Below, piece after piece: positions 1 to 13,714 of a stretch of DNA of 64,000 nucleotides (position 1 is its first letter; each line of letters begins with the position of its first letter). Below the pieces are notes generated by a model. That model ran no database searches. It had not been told where the DNA came from and was given only the letters and a program-made list of their open reading frames with translations. The position numbers and the translations under genes are program-made. This stretch comes from Nocardioides dongkuii (GTDB taxonomy: Bacteria; Actinomycetota; Actinomycetes; Propionibacteriales; Nocardioidaceae): positions 2,108,001-2,172,000 of the forward strand of contig NZ_CP059903.1 of NCBI RefSeq assembly GCF_014127485.1. The letters are read 5' to 3'.

Positions 1-24
1 CCGGGCACGAGAGCGCCTGAGCCC

Positions 25-774
25 GTGGCCGCGACGCAGCCCGCGGGCGCCGCGTCCGGAGGGTCACGGGCACGGATGAACATCGGGGAGGTCCTGGACC
101 GGCTCCGGCCGGACTTCCCGGGGGTGACCATCCCCAAGATCCGCTTCCTCGAGGACAAGGGCCTGATCAAGCCCGAGCGCACCCCGGCGGGCTACCGCAA
201 GTTCTCCGCCGCGGACGTGGAGCGGCTGCGCTACGTGCTGCGGATGCAGCGCGACCACTACCTGCCGCTGAAGGTCATCGGCGAGCACCTCGACGCGATC
301 GACCGGGGCCTGGAGCCGCCGCCGATCGAGGGCGTGGTGCCTACCGTGCCCACGGTGGCGCTCGCCTCCGACGGGCTGCCGTCGGCCGAGTCGTTCCGGC
401 GCCACGACCAGCTGCGCCTCTCGCGGCGCGAGCTGGTCAAGATCGCCGGCATCTCCGAGGAGCTGCTCGACCAGCTGGAGCAGTACGGCCTGGTCGCGCC
501 GCGCACCGGCACCAGCCACTACGACACCGACTCGCTGGTGATCGCGCAGACCGCCCGCGAGCTCGCCGACTTCGGTTTCGAGCCGCGCCACCTGCGCGCC
601 TTCAAGACCTCCGCCGACCGCGAGGTCGGCCTGGTCGAGCAGGTCGTCGCCCCCCACAAGCGCAGCCGCGACGCCGCCGCCGCCGCCCGCGCCGACGAGG
701 TGGTCAGCGAGATCGCCGCCCTCTCCGTACGCCTGCACGCCACGCTGGTGAAGGCGGGGCTGCGGTCGTCGTAG
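25..774 (+). CDS. ftsR: MerR-family regulator, FtsR-like
   Basis: DNA-binding regulator of the MerR superfamily, 249 aa. The N-terminal winged-helix region (about residues 18-75) starts MNIGEVLDRLRPDFPGVT and contains the typical RFLEDKGLI and GYRKFSAADVERLRYVL segments. A second HTH-like segment (SRRELVKIAGISEELLDQL) lies in the middle, which is unusual for plain MerR proteins but typical of the FtsR/Rv1828 group. GTG at 25 is the first start; the conserved domain begins at the in-frame ATG at 76, so the true start could be there. Codons at 3-20 fit the last residues and TGA of an upstream gene (GarA-like FHA protein in related genomes), too short to prove. Known FtsR activates ftsZ in corynebacteria; the same role here is inferred from sequence and gene order. 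Confidence 0.88.
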   Translation: MAATQPAGAASGGSRARMNIGEVLDRLRPDFPGVTIPKIRFLEDKGLIKPERTPAGYRKFSAADVERLRYVLRMQRDHYLPLKVIGEHLDAIDRGLEPPPIEGVVPTVPTVALASDGLPSAESFRRHDQLRLSRRELVKIAGISEELLDQLEQYGLVAPRTGTSHYDTDSLVIAQTARELADFGFEPRHLRAFKTSADREVGLVEQVVAPHKRSRDAAAAARADEVVSEIAALSVRLHATLVKAGLRSS

Positions 775-782
775 GGCCCGTC

Positions 783-866
783 GGGTTTCCCCGGTGATCC
801 GGGGAAACCTGATGTTCGGGGCCGTCGCGACGGCCGAGAACATCCGGTTCTCCCTGAGAAGTACGC
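783..866. repeat. Palindromic intergenic repeat, copy A
   Basis: Two adjacent hairpins follow the ftsR stop. The first (784-809) has an 11-bp perfect stem GGTTTCCCCGG with loop TGAT. The second is centred on a 14-bp palindrome GCCGTCGCGACGGC (821-834) flanked by GATGTTC and GAACATC arms. The same block occurs in reverse orientation at 41198-41273, where an IS30 element splits it. It could act as a terminator for ftsR, but duplication of the whole block points to a dispersed repeat family. Confidence 0.75.
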
Positions 867-904
867 CGGGTGGCGGTCGCCCGAGGTCCGTCACCGTTCG
901 GGAG

Positions 905-910
905 TAGGGT
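905..910 (+). promoter_or_regulatory. -10 hexamer TAGGGT, leaderless type
   Basis: TAGGGT ends 6 nt before the GTG at 917, so a transcript starting at the usual distance would begin at or next to the start codon of the BFN-domain gene. Confidence 0.5.
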
Positions 911-916
911 GAACAC

Positions 917-1384
917 GTGCGCGAAGTCGATGTCATGGGTGTCCGGGTCGAGATGCCGTCGAACCAGCCGATCGTGCTGCTGCGCGAGGTGACAGGGGAG
1001 CGCTACCTGCCGATCTGGATCGGCGCGGTGGAGGCGACCGCGATCGCGTTCGCCCAGCAGGGCGTCGTGCCCCCGCGGCCGCTGACGCACGACCTGATGA
1101 AGGACGTGCTGACCGCGACCGGCAACGAGCTGACCGAGGTCCGCATCACCGACGTCAAGGACGGCGTGTTCTTCGCGACGCTGGTGCTCGGGTCTGGTGC
1201 CGAGGTGAGCGCGCGGCCGTCGGACTCGATCGCCCTCGCGCTGCGTACGGGGAGCCGGATCCTGTGCTCGGAGGAGGTGCTCGACGAGGCCGGTCTGGCC
1301 GTGCCCGCCGAGCAGGAGGACGAGGTCGAGAAGTTCCGCGAGTTCCTCGACCAGGTCACGCCGGAGGACTTCGAAGCCCAGTGA
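917..1384 (+). CDS. Bifunctional nuclease (BFN/DUF151) family protein
   Basis: 155-aa protein that is essentially one BFN domain. It starts MREVDVMGVRVEMPSNQPIV and contains LPIWIGAVEATAIAFAQQG and the RPSDSIALALRTGSRI segment typical of the family. It lies between two MerR regulators exactly as Rv1829 does in mycobacteria. The plant prototype has DNase/RNase activity; the cellular role in actinobacteria is not established. The acidic C-terminus (EQEDEVEKFREFLDQ) is a usual extension. GTG at 917 is chosen because the domain begins at once and a -10 box lies 6 nt upstream. Confidence 0.9.
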   Translation: MREVDVMGVRVEMPSNQPIVLLREVTGERYLPIWIGAVEATAIAFAQQGVVPPRPLTHDLMKDVLTATGNELTEVRITDVKDGVFFATLVLGSGAEVSARPSDSIALALRTGSRILCSEEVLDEAGLAVPAEQEDEVEKFREFLDQVTPEDFEAQ

Positions 1385-1402
1385 GTGGGCTCCGTACCCT
1401 CA

Positions 1403-1423
1403 CCCTCAAGTAGAGGTTGAGGG
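1403..1423. promoter_or_regulatory. Candidate MerR-type operator
   Basis: Perfect 7-bp inverted repeat CCCTCAA (1403-1409) and TTGAGGG (1417-1423) separated by 7 bp, just after the BFN gene and about 22 bp upstream of the putative -35 of the second MerR gene. It resembles CCTCAAG/CTTGAGG operators of MerR-class regulators. Autoregulation is an inference. Confidence 0.4.
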
Positions 1424-1445
1424 TTGCGACACGCCGCGGAGGGCT

Positions 1446-1474
1446 TTGACCGACCCGCGTTCGCGGCCTACCTT
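1446..1474 (+). promoter_or_regulatory. Sigma70-like promoter of the second MerR gene
   Basis: TTGACC (1446-1451), 17-bp spacer, TACCTT (1469-1474). This gives a leader of about 100 nt before the GTG at 1579, unlike the leaderless arrangement seen at many other genes here. Confidence 0.5.
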
Positions 1475-1578
1475 GAACTGTCTCTGTTGTAACTCCATCG
1501 CTGTGGTTGCGCCCCGTGCGCGGCACCGGCTCCTTCCCCGGTAGTTACGTCCCACGGAGTAGACCCACGGAGGACCGT

Positions 1579-2178
1579 GTGCACGAGCACGAGCAGGAAC
1601 CGAACGTCGAGGCCGCGCGCGCCGCGGAGACCGCCGACGAGCAGGGACTCCTCTTCACCGACGACGTCTCGCCGCTGCCCAGCGACACCGGGTACCGCGG
1701 TCCGACGGCGTGCAACGCGGCCGGGATCACCTACCGCCAGCTCGACTACTGGGCCCGCACCGGCCTGGTCGAGCCGACCGTGCGGGGGGCCAGCGGCTCC
1801 GGCACCCAGCGGCTCTACTCCTTCCGCGACATCCTGCTGCTCAAGGTGATCAAGCGGCTCCTCGACGCCGGCATCTCGCTGCAGCAGATCCGCACCGCCG
1901 TGCATCACCTGCGCGAGCGCGGCACCGACGACCTGACCCGCGTGACGCTGATGAGCGACGGCGCCTCGGTCTATGAGTGCACCAGCAGCGACGAGGTCAT
2001 CGACCTGCTCCAGGGCGGGCAGGGCGTCTTCGGCATCGCCATCGGCGGCGTGTGGCGCGAGATCGAGGGCACCCTCGCCGAGCTGCCCAGCGAGCGCACC
2101 GCCTCCGACGACGAGAACGCCGCGCCGAGCGCGGGCGACGAGCTCGCCGCGCGGCGGGCCGCCCGCACCGCCGGCTGA
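1579..2178 (+). CDS. MerR-family transcriptional regulator (Rv1830-like)
   Basis: 199-aa regulator. The HTH domain (about residues 40-110) includes GITYRQLDYWARTGLVEP, LYSFRDILLLKVIKRLLDAGI and SLQQIRTAVHHLRERG, the classic MerR winged helix. A C-terminal sensor-like region contains QGVFGIAIGGVWREIEGTL. The open frame extends up to 1507, but GTG at 1579 is preferred because CGGAGGA (1568-1574) precedes it and the upstream residues look non-coding. It corresponds in position and sequence to Rv1830, a regulator linked to growth and division in mycobacteria. It is followed by the glycine riboswitch and gcvP, but a regulatory link to them is not shown. Confidence 0.88.
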   Translation: MHEHEQEPNVEAARAAETADEQGLLFTDDVSPLPSDTGYRGPTACNAAGITYRQLDYWARTGLVEPTVRGASGSGTQRLYSFRDILLLKVIKRLLDAGISLQQIRTAVHHLRERGTDDLTRVTLMSDGASVYECTSSDEVIDLLQGGQGVFGIAIGGVWREIEGTLAELPSERTASDDENAAPSAGDELAARRAARTAG

Positions 2179-2285
2179 GCGGCTCAGGCAAGCAGCGCAC
2201 CCAGCAGCACCCGTCCGGCCCGTCACCCTCGTGGTGGCGGGCCGTTCGCGTCCCCTGCTGGTAGATTCGGGGGCGCTGACCATCC

Positions 2286-2400
2286 CGCACGGGAGAGTCC
2301 CCGGACCACTGAGCACCACCCGGCCCGGGGCGCCGAAGGGGCAATTCCTCCCCGGAACCTCTCAGGCCTCAGGACCGTGTGGAGCAGGCGACTCTGGAGG
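2286..2400 (+). ncRNA. Glycine riboswitch (gcvT-type aptamer)
   Basis: The leader of gcvP contains the conserved blocks of the glycine aptamer in order: CGGGAGAG (from about 2290), GCCGAAGGGGCAA (about 2332-2345), CTCTCAGGC (about 2358), AGGACCG and GACTCTGGAGG (ends about 2400). Only one aptamer is visible rather than the tandem pair. About 75 nt separate it from the gcvP GTG. Glycine-dependent activation of gcvP is the expected outcome. Confidence 0.9.
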
Positions 2401-2475
2401 GGCGACGCCGCCCTCGACAGAGGGGGAGGGGACCGGATCGACCCATCCCGGAATCTGCCCAGCAGAGGAGCCCCT

Positions 2476-5352
<2,877 letters not shown>

Positions 5353-5358
5353 GCTGAC

Positions 5359-5414
5359 GCCGGGACGTCATACGGGGTGGTGGCTATCGGACCCAGCTCG
5401 TATGACGTCCCGGC
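5359..5414. terminator. Bidirectional hairpin between gcvP and 5384-6097
   Basis: Perfect 16-bp inverted repeat GCCGGGACGTCATACG (5359-5374) and its complement (5399-5414) with a 24-nt loop. The minus-strand stop codon (5384-5386) lies in the loop, so the right arm is within the 3' end of that gene. No T-tract, as is common in high-GC actinobacteria. Confidence 0.65.
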
Positions 5415-6097
5415 CGGCGCGGGGCCCGGGAGGCCTTCGAGGGCGCACCGGGCGGCAGCTCCTCCGCACCCTGCCGCAGGCCGATCCGGCGTACGACGCC
5501 GCGGTCCACCGCGGTGGTCGCGGGGCGCCCCGACGCCGCCCAGACCAGCGAGCGGCGCTGCACCTTCACGATGACCGCGCGGTCCCGGACCCGGACCGCG
5601 CCGTCGGGACGCCGCTCCTGAGCCGAGCCCCACAGGAACCGGACGGGGAAGCCGCTCCGGTTCACGACCTTGAGCCGGCCCGGACGCTGCGGCAGCTTCT
5701 GCACGGCGACCCGGACCGGCAGCGGCTTCTCCACCGTCACGGTCAGCGTGGCCGGCGTGAGGTAGTCGAAGTCGCACGCGTAGTAGGTGATCGTCCAGGT
5801 GCCCGCCCTGCGGCGCGCGCCGACGGCCAGCTCGCCGTCCTCGCTCGGGATGACCTCGAGGGCCTGGGGCACGTCGGCGAGCCGGCAGACGGCCAGGTCG
5901 TCCCCGTCCGGGTCGGTGTCGTTGGCGAGCACGTCGACGACGCCCAGCCCGCCCGTCATCACGGTGAGCTCGTCGTCGGCCGTGACCGGTGCGGAGCCCT
6001 CGGCGGCGCCGGCCGGAGGCGCGACGATGCCCGTGATCCCGGTGAGCAGCAGGGCGGAGGCGGCCAGGAGGGCGGCCGGGCGCGCGAGGAGAGACAT
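5384..6097 (-). CDS. Secreted protein with bacterial Ig/VCBS-like domain
   Basis: 237-aa protein with a clear Sec signal peptide: MSLLARPAALLAASALLLTG, hydrophobic core, probable cleavage after APPAGAA (about residue 32). The mature part begins with a cadherin/VCBS-like stretch containing VDVLANDTDPDGDDL (about residues 52-68), a motif of tandem adhesive Ig-like repeats, here present once. The C-terminal third is very basic (RRPGRHTSWVR end). There is no cell-wall sorting motif, so it is probably secreted or loosely surface bound. No function can be assigned. Confidence 0.7.
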   Translation of the reverse strand: MSLLARPAALLAASALLLTGITGIVAPPAGAAEGSAPVTADDELTVMTGGLGVVDVLANDTDPDGDDLAVCRLADVPQALEVIPSEDGELAVGARRRAGTWTITYYACDFDYLTPATLTVTVEKPLPVRVAVQKLPQRPGRLKVVNRSGFPVRFLWGSAQERRPDGAVRVRDRAVIVKVQRRSLVWAASGRPATTAVDRGVVRRIGLRQGAEELPPGAPSKASRAPRRPGRHTSWVR

Positions 6098-6185
6098 GGG
6101 TTCCTTCCCGGGGAGGTCGGCACGACCCTAGGGGACGGTCCGCCCGGTCCGCGGCACTTCGGACGAGTCGCGAGCCTTGTGCCGC

Positions 6186-6202
6186 CTATCGATCAACGAT
6201 AG
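6186..6202. promoter_or_regulatory. Inverted repeat operator candidate upstream of DUF2975-like gene
   Basis: CTATCG, 5-bp spacer, CGATAG, a perfect 6-bp dyad 35 bp upstream of the ATG at 6237. It is a plausible binding site for the HTH protein encoded by the second gene of the same unit. Binding is inferred only. Confidence 0.45.
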
Positions 6203-6236
6203 ATTCCGAACGAAAGGCGATCGAAGGAGCGGGACC

Positions 6237-6734
6237 ATGGGACGACTGACCATCCTCGCGCTGCGCGTCGTGCTGGCGCTGGCGCTCGTGGGCTCCCTGG
6301 GGGTGCAGACGGTGATGGTGCCGCTGCTGGCCGCGGACATGGAGGGTGCCGACCCCGACGTGCTGGAGCTGCGCACCCCGCTCGTGGTCCTCCTCGTGCT
6401 CGGGATCCTCACCACCCAGGTCGTCATGGTGTGCATCTGGCAGCTGCTGACCATGGTCCGGCGGGGCACGGTCTTCTCCCACGGCGCGTTCCGCTACGTC
6501 GACGTGATCATCGGCGCGGTCGCCGCGGCCGCGCTGCTGCTGTTCGCCCTCGCCTGGGTGCTGGCCCCGGGCGAGGCCGTCGCGCCGGGCATCGTGCTGC
6601 TGATCGGCGGTGCCGGCGGGGTGGTGACCGGGATCGCGCTGGTCGTCCTGGTGATGCGGGCGCTGCTGGCGCAGGCGGTCGACCGCGACGCCGAGGCACA
6701 GCAGCTGCAGGCCGAGCTGGACGAGGTGATCTGA
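6237..6734 (+). CDS. DUF2975-like membrane protein
   Basis: 165-aa integral membrane protein with four predicted hydrophobic segments: ILALRVVLALALVGSLG, TPLVVLLVLGILTTQVVMVC, DVIIGAVAAAALLLFALAWV and LIGGAGGVVTGIALVVLVM. It ends in a charged cytoplasmic tail (DRDAEAQQLQAELDEVI). The loop TMVRRGTVFSHGAFRYVDVI fits the DUF2975 family. ATG at 6237 is chosen over the longer frame because AAGGAG sits about 10 nt upstream. Its TGA overlaps the ATG of the next gene, an XRE-type HTH protein, the usual partner of DUF2975. Function unknown; paired expression is expected. Confidence 0.82.
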   Translation: MGRLTILALRVVLALALVGSLGVQTVMVPLLAADMEGADPDVLELRTPLVVLLVLGILTTQVVMVCIWQLLTMVRRGTVFSHGAFRYVDVIIGAVAAAALLLFALAWVLAPGEAVAPGIVLLIGGAGGVVTGIALVVLVMRALLAQAVDRDAEAQQLQAELDEVI

Positions 6735-6976
6735 TGCCGATCGTCGTCGACATCGACGTGATGCTGGCCCGGCGCAAGATGTCGGTCGGGGCGCTCGCCG
6801 AGCAGATCGGGATCACCCCCGCGAACCTGGCGGTGCTCAAGAACGGCCGCGCGAAGGCGGTCCGGTTCACCACCCTCGAGGCGCTCTGCGAGGTCCTCGA
6901 CTGCCAGCCGGGCGACCTGCTGCGCTGGGAGTCCGAGGACGCGGCCGAGCCGGTCACCCGCGCCGGCACCCGCTGA
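6734..6976 (+). CDS. Small XRE/Cro-C1-type HTH protein
   Basis: 80-aa DNA-binding protein made almost entirely of one Cro/C1 HTH: MLARRKMSVGALAEQIGI, TPANLAVLKNGRAKAVRF, TTLEALCEVLDCQPGDLLRW. It matches the short YozG-like regulators that accompany DUF2975 proteins. The ATG (6734) overlaps the preceding stop by 1 nt, indicating translational coupling. It probably represses its own promoter, where a CTATCG/CGATAG dyad is found. Confidence 0.85.
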   Translation: MPIVVDIDVMLARRKMSVGALAEQIGITPANLAVLKNGRAKAVRFTTLEALCEVLDCQPGDLLRWESEDAAEPVTRAGTR

Positions 6977-6999
6977 CCGCGCCGGGCCGCGGCGTACGG

Positions 7000-7005
7000 C
7001 AGGCT
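7000..7005 (+). promoter_or_regulatory. -10 hexamer CAGGCT, leaderless type
   Basis: CAGGCT ends 6 nt before the ATG at 7012, matching the spacing seen upstream of many first genes in this window. Confidence 0.4.
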
Positions 7006-7011
7006 GGGGTC

Positions 7012-7674
7012 ATGACTTCGGCGCACGGCGAGCCCGACGACCTCGGCGACCTCGGCGACCGGCTGGCCACCTGGCTCGAGGGACTCGGCCTCGCCGCGCA
7101 CCTGGCGGCGGCGGGCCTGCCGACCTTCGTCCGGGACGACGCGGGCCGGGCCGTCTGGACCGACCCCCGCACGGGCGAGACGCTCACCCGAGACCAGCTC
7201 GCGGAGCTCGACGAGGTGCTGCACGAGGAGGGCACCGAGCCGGAGCACGCCGTCCCCGTGGCGCTGGTGCAGGTCGCCCGCCGCGCCCGGCTGCGGGAGC
7301 AGCTGCTGGCGAGTCCGCGGCACTCCTACGAGTCGCTCGCGCAGCTGCGGGGCACGTCGGTCAACGCGGCGCGGTTCACGGTGCACAAGGGGGCCTCCCG
7401 CCACCGGCTGCTCGTGGTCGACGTCGACGGGCAGGCCGTGGTGCCGGCGTTCCAGCTGACCCCCGAGGGCGAGGTACGCCGCGACCTGGCGCCGGTGCTC
7501 GAGCCGCTCCTCGCCGCCGGCACCGACCCGTGGCGGGTCTGGGCGTGGCTGACCCAGCCGGCCGCGCTGCTCGGCGGACTGGTCCCGGAGCAGGCGGCCG
7601 CCGACCCCGAGACCGCCGACCTGGTGCTGCACGCCGCCGTACGCCTCGCGGAGCGCGGCGCCGCCCGGTCCTGA
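7012..7674 (+). CDS. HTH protein with antitoxin-like (Xre/MbcA/ParS) C-terminus
   Basis: 220-aa soluble protein of unknown function. The middle (about residues 92-135) contains ARLREQLLASPRHSYESLAQ and RGTSVNAARFTVHKGASRH, which looks like a helix-turn-helix. The C-terminus (about residues 160-215) has VLEPLLAAGTDPWRVWAWL and AALLGGLVPEQAAADPETAD, resembling the Xre/MbcA/ParS-type toxin-binding domain of RES-Xre systems. No toxin gene is adjacent, since the next gene is TldE on the other strand. It may be an orphan regulator; the domain comparison is by eye. Confidence 0.65.
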   Translation: MTSAHGEPDDLGDLGDRLATWLEGLGLAAHLAAAGLPTFVRDDAGRAVWTDPRTGETLTRDQLAELDEVLHEEGTEPEHAVPVALVQVARRARLREQLLASPRHSYESLAQLRGTSVNAARFTVHKGASRHRLLVVDVDGQAVVPAFQLTPEGEVRRDLAPVLEPLLAAGTDPWRVWAWLTQPAALLGGLVPEQAAADPETADLVLHAAVRLAERGAARS

Positions 7675-7684
7675 GCGGGTCGCC

Positions 7685-9079
7685 TCAGAGCGCCTGCGAG
7701 ACGCTCGACATGTTGAAGTCCGGCACCCGGAGCGCGGGCGTCGCGGTGCGCGAGAAGTAGTCGTCGCCCCACTCGCGGCTGAAGCTCGGCACCGTCCGCG
7801 AGGCGTGCGAGAACCGGTTCAGCAGGTCGATCGGGCTCTCGTTGAACCGGAAGTTGTTGACCGCGCCGGTGACCTCGCCGTCCTCGACGAGGTACACGCC
7901 GTCGCGGGTCAGGCCGGTCAGCAGCAGGCTCTGCGGGTCCACCTCGCGGATGTACCAGAGGCAGGTCAGCAGCAGGCCGCGCTCGGTGCCCGCGACCAGC
8001 TCGTCGAGCGACGCCGCGGCGCCGTCGACGTCGAGCACCAGGTTGTCGACGGCGGGCGTCACCGGCAGCTGCGTCATCGCCGCGGAGTGGCGGGTCTGGA
8101 GCAGCCCGGTCAGCATCCCGTCCTGCACCCAGTCGGTGCGCCCGAGCGGCAGCCCGTTGTCGAAGACGCTCGTCTCGTTGCCCGAGGCCGTGGCGAGGTT
8201 GAACGGCGCGCACTCCAGCCCGGGGTACGCCGGGTCGGAGTACAGGTGCACGCCCGGCTTCGCGATCCGCTCGCCGACCCGGGTGCCGCCGCCGCGGCGG
8301 CTGTAGACCGACTGGCCCTCGTGGGCGACCCGCGCCCCGGCGTACCAGTAGGCGTCGATCATCAGGTCGGCGACGGCCGCGGGCGGCAGGATCGTGTCGT
8401 AGCGGCCGGCCGGCAGGTCGACCGTGCGGGCGCCCCACGCGAGCCGCTGCGCGAGCGTCTCCTCGACCGCGAGCGGGTCGACGTCGGTGAAGTCGCGGGT
8501 GGCGCCGCCGACCCAGGCGCTGCCGCGGAGGTCGGCGGTCTTGCCGGTGCAGCCGTGGTGGCCGGTGGGCTGCACGTGCCGGAGGCGCAGGCCGGTCGTC
8601 GAGCCGAGGTACGTCGTGGTCAGCTCGTGGTTGACGAAGCCGTAGAGCACCCGGCCGCCGGCCCGGGCCCGGCCGAACGCCTCGCCGAGCGCGGGCGCCA
8701 GCGCGTCGTACACGTGGATGTCGGTGGGCACGGCCGGCTCGTCCCAGTCGGGGGAGACCCGGTCGCGCACCAGGTCGGCGGCGTCCTCGGCGGGCGACGC
8801 GGCACGGGCCGCGGCGTCGGCCGCCTCGACCAGCTGGGTGACCTGCGCCTGGGTGGTGGCGCTGCCGGTGACCGACCCGGTCGCCACCCCGCCGGAGGTG
8901 CGGACGAAGGAGATCACCGTGACCGAGACGCCGTGCATCACGCCGTTGGTGGTGAGGGTGTTGTTGGCCCAGCGGAGGTTGGCGCTGGTGGCGTCGCGGA
9001 CGATCACCACGCAGTCGTCGGCGACCGTGGTCGCGACCGCGTGCTCGACGAAGGACTGCGGGGACAGCGGGGTCGTCAT
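7685..9079 (-). CDS. tldE: TldD/PmbA-family protein (TldE)
   Basis: 464-aa partner subunit of the TldD/TldE metalloprotease, which trims microcins and unfolded peptides in enterobacteria. It shows the N-terminal ADDCVVIVRDATSANLRWAN and C-terminal FRFNESPIDLLNRF and SREWGDDYFSRTATPALRVP segments of the TldE/PmbA family. It lacks the HExxxH metal motif, as expected of the non-catalytic subunit. Its ATG (9077-9079) overlaps the TldD TGA by 1 nt, so the two are co-translated. The substrate in this organism is unknown. Confidence 0.88.
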   Translation of the reverse strand: MTTPLSPQSFVEHAVATTVADDCVVIVRDATSANLRWANNTLTTNGVMHGVSVTVISFVRTSGGVATGSVTGSATTQAQVTQLVEAADAAARAASPAEDAADLVRDRVSPDWDEPAVPTDIHVYDALAPALGEAFGRARAGGRVLYGFVNHELTTTYLGSTTGLRLRHVQPTGHHGCTGKTADLRGSAWVGGATRDFTDVDPLAVEETLAQRLAWGARTVDLPAGRYDTILPPAAVADLMIDAYWYAGARVAHEGQSVYSRRGGGTRVGERIAKPGVHLYSDPAYPGLECAPFNLATASGNETSVFDNGLPLGRTDWVQDGMLTGLLQTRHSAAMTQLPVTPAVDNLVLDVDGAAASLDELVAGTERGLLLTCLWYIREVDPQSLLLTGLTRDGVYLVEDGEVTGAVNNFRFNESPIDLLNRFSHASRTVPSFSREWGDDYFSRTATPALRVPDFNMSSVSQAL

Positions 9080-10620
9080 CAGTGGCCTGCCTCGTCGGTC
9101 GTGTTCAGGATGTTGACGCCGCGGAACAGGGACGTCGGGCAGCCGTGGCTGACGGCCGCGACCTGGCCGGGCTGGGCCTTGCCGCAGTTAAACGCGCCGC
9201 CCAGCACCCAGGTCTGCGGTCCGCCGACCGCCTCCATCGAGCCCCAGAACTCGGTCGTGGTCGCCTGGTAGGCGACGTCGCGGAGCTGCCCGACCAGCTC
9301 GCCGTCCGCGATCTTGTAGAAGCGCTGGCCGGTGAACTGGAAGTTGAAGCGCTGCATGTCGATGGACCAGGACTTGTCGCCGACGACGTAGATGCCGCGC
9401 TCGACCCGGCGGATCAGCTCCTCGGTGCTCGGGCCGTCCTCGGCGGGCTGCAGGCTGACGTTGGCCATCCGCTGGACGGGGACGTGGCCGGGGGAGTCGG
9501 CGTACGCGCAGCCGTTGGAGCGGCCCTCCGGGAAGCCAGGGCCAGCGAGCTCGGGCTTCATCCGGGCCATCGCGCGGTCGAGCTGGTAGCCGACCAGCAC
9601 GCCGTCGCGCACGATGTCCCACTGCTGGGTGGCGACGCCCTCGTCGTCGTACCCGATCGTGGCGAGGCCGTGCTCGATCGTCCGGTCGCCGGTGACGTTC
9701 ATGACCGGGCTGCCGTACTGGAGGACGCCGAGCTTGTCGTACGTCGCGAACGACGTCCCGGCGTAGTTGGCCTCGTAGCCCAGGGCGCGGTCGAGCTCCG
9801 TAGCGTGCCCGATGGACTCGTGGATGGTCAGCCACAGGTTGCTCGGGTGGATGACCAGGTCGTAGCTGCCGGCCTCGACGCTGGGCGCCTTCAGCTTCTC
9901 GGCCAGCAGCTCGGGGACCTGCTCGATCTCGTCGTCCCAGTCCCAGGCCGTCCCGGGCCCGCCGCCCACGATGTACTCCCAGCCGCGGCCGGCGGGCGGC
10001 GCGATGCTCGCCATCGCGTCAAAGGTGTCGGCACCGGCGCCCATCGCCTCGAACCCGGGCTGGAGCCGGACCCGCTGCTGGGTGGTCCGGGTGCCGGTGA
10101 GATCGGCGTAGTACTTGTTCTCCAGCACCTGGTGGAGGTACGCCGAGGCGTGGTCGACGGCCGCGCCGGTGCGCAGCCGGTCGGTCCAGTCGACGAGCAC
10201 GGCGGCCTTCTCGGCGACGGGGACGGCGAACGGGTCGACGTCGTACGACGAGACCCAGGTGACGTCGTCGTGGATCGGCTCGGGCGCCAGCTCGACCGGG
10301 TCGGCCGTCATCCGCGCGGCGACCTTGGCCACCGCGACGGCGCTGTCGGCGACCCGTACCGCTTCGTCGGGGGTGAGCACGACGCCCGCCGCGAAGCCCC
10401 AGGCGCCCTGGTGCACGACCCGGACGGCGAACCCGAGGTCCTCGCTGTCGCTGGCGTTCTGCAGGACGCCGTCGCGCACGCTGAGGCCCTGGTAGCGGAT
10501 CCGCTCGAACCGGAAGTCGGCGTGGCTCGCGCCGAGCTCGCGGGCCCGAGCCAGCGCCACGTCGCCGAGGTCGCGGTAGGGGAGCGAGAGGAAGGTGGGA
10601 TCGACCTGCTGGCCACTCAT
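9079..10620 (-). CDS. tldD: Metallopeptidase TldD
   Basis: 513-aa catalytic subunit of the TldD/TldE protease. The zinc-binding motif HESIGH (about residues 267-272) lies in LTIHESIGHATELDRALGYE, followed by YANYAGTSF-like sequence. The C-terminus contains YKIADGELVGQLRDVAYQ and the PQTWVLGGAFNCGKAQPGQ segment shared by the family. The open frame extends to 10683, but the ATG at 10620 is chosen because TAGGTT sits 7 nt upstream and the extra residues run toward a repeat. First gene of the tldD-tldE unit. Confidence 0.9.
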   Translation of the reverse strand: MSGQQVDPTFLSLPYRDLGDVALARARELGASHADFRFERIRYQGLSVRDGVLQNASDSEDLGFAVRVVHQGAWGFAAGVVLTPDEAVRVADSAVAVAKVAARMTADPVELAPEPIHDDVTWVSSYDVDPFAVPVAEKAAVLVDWTDRLRTGAAVDHASAYLHQVLENKYYADLTGTRTTQQRVRLQPGFEAMGAGADTFDAMASIAPPAGRGWEYIVGGGPGTAWDWDDEIEQVPELLAEKLKAPSVEAGSYDLVIHPSNLWLTIHESIGHATELDRALGYEANYAGTSFATYDKLGVLQYGSPVMNVTGDRTIEHGLATIGYDDEGVATQQWDIVRDGVLVGYQLDRAMARMKPELAGPGFPEGRSNGCAYADSPGHVPVQRMANVSLQPAEDGPSTEELIRRVERGIYVVGDKSWSIDMQRFNFQFTGQRFYKIADGELVGQLRDVAYQATTTEFWGSMEAVGGPQTWVLGGAFNCGKAQPGQVAAVSHGCPTSLFRGVNILNTTDEAGH

Positions 10621-10627
10621 GCCGGTG

Positions 10628-10633
10628 AACCTA
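10628..10633 (-). promoter_or_regulatory. -10 hexamer TAGGTT, leaderless type
   Basis: TAGGTT on the minus strand with 7 nt to the tldD ATG; it supports both the promoter and the start choice. Confidence 0.5.
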
Positions 10634-10682
10634 CCCGACCCCCTCCGGGTCGCTCCGGGATCGGTGCGCCCGGCACGCGGCA

Positions 10683-10751
10683 CCCTGCGGTTTGGTCACA
10701 AACCGCAGGTTTTCGCGCTGTTTCGTTGCGGTTTGTGACCAAACCGCAGGG
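10683..10751. repeat. Long palindromic repeat, copy 1
   Basis: Perfect 25-bp inverted repeat: arms 10683-10707 and 10727-10751, loop 19 nt. Each arm is itself close to a palindrome (TGCGGTTTGGTCACAAACCG core), so both a long hairpin and two short ones are possible. Diverged copies of the same unit occur at 56779-56845 and 56925-56985. It lies between tldD and the 3' end of sbcC. Confidence 0.85.
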
Positions 10752-10780
10752 TCGAGCGGCCGCCGGGTCCGGGCCAGCGG

Positions 10781-13713
<2,933 letters not shown>

Positions 13714-13714
<1 letters not shown>

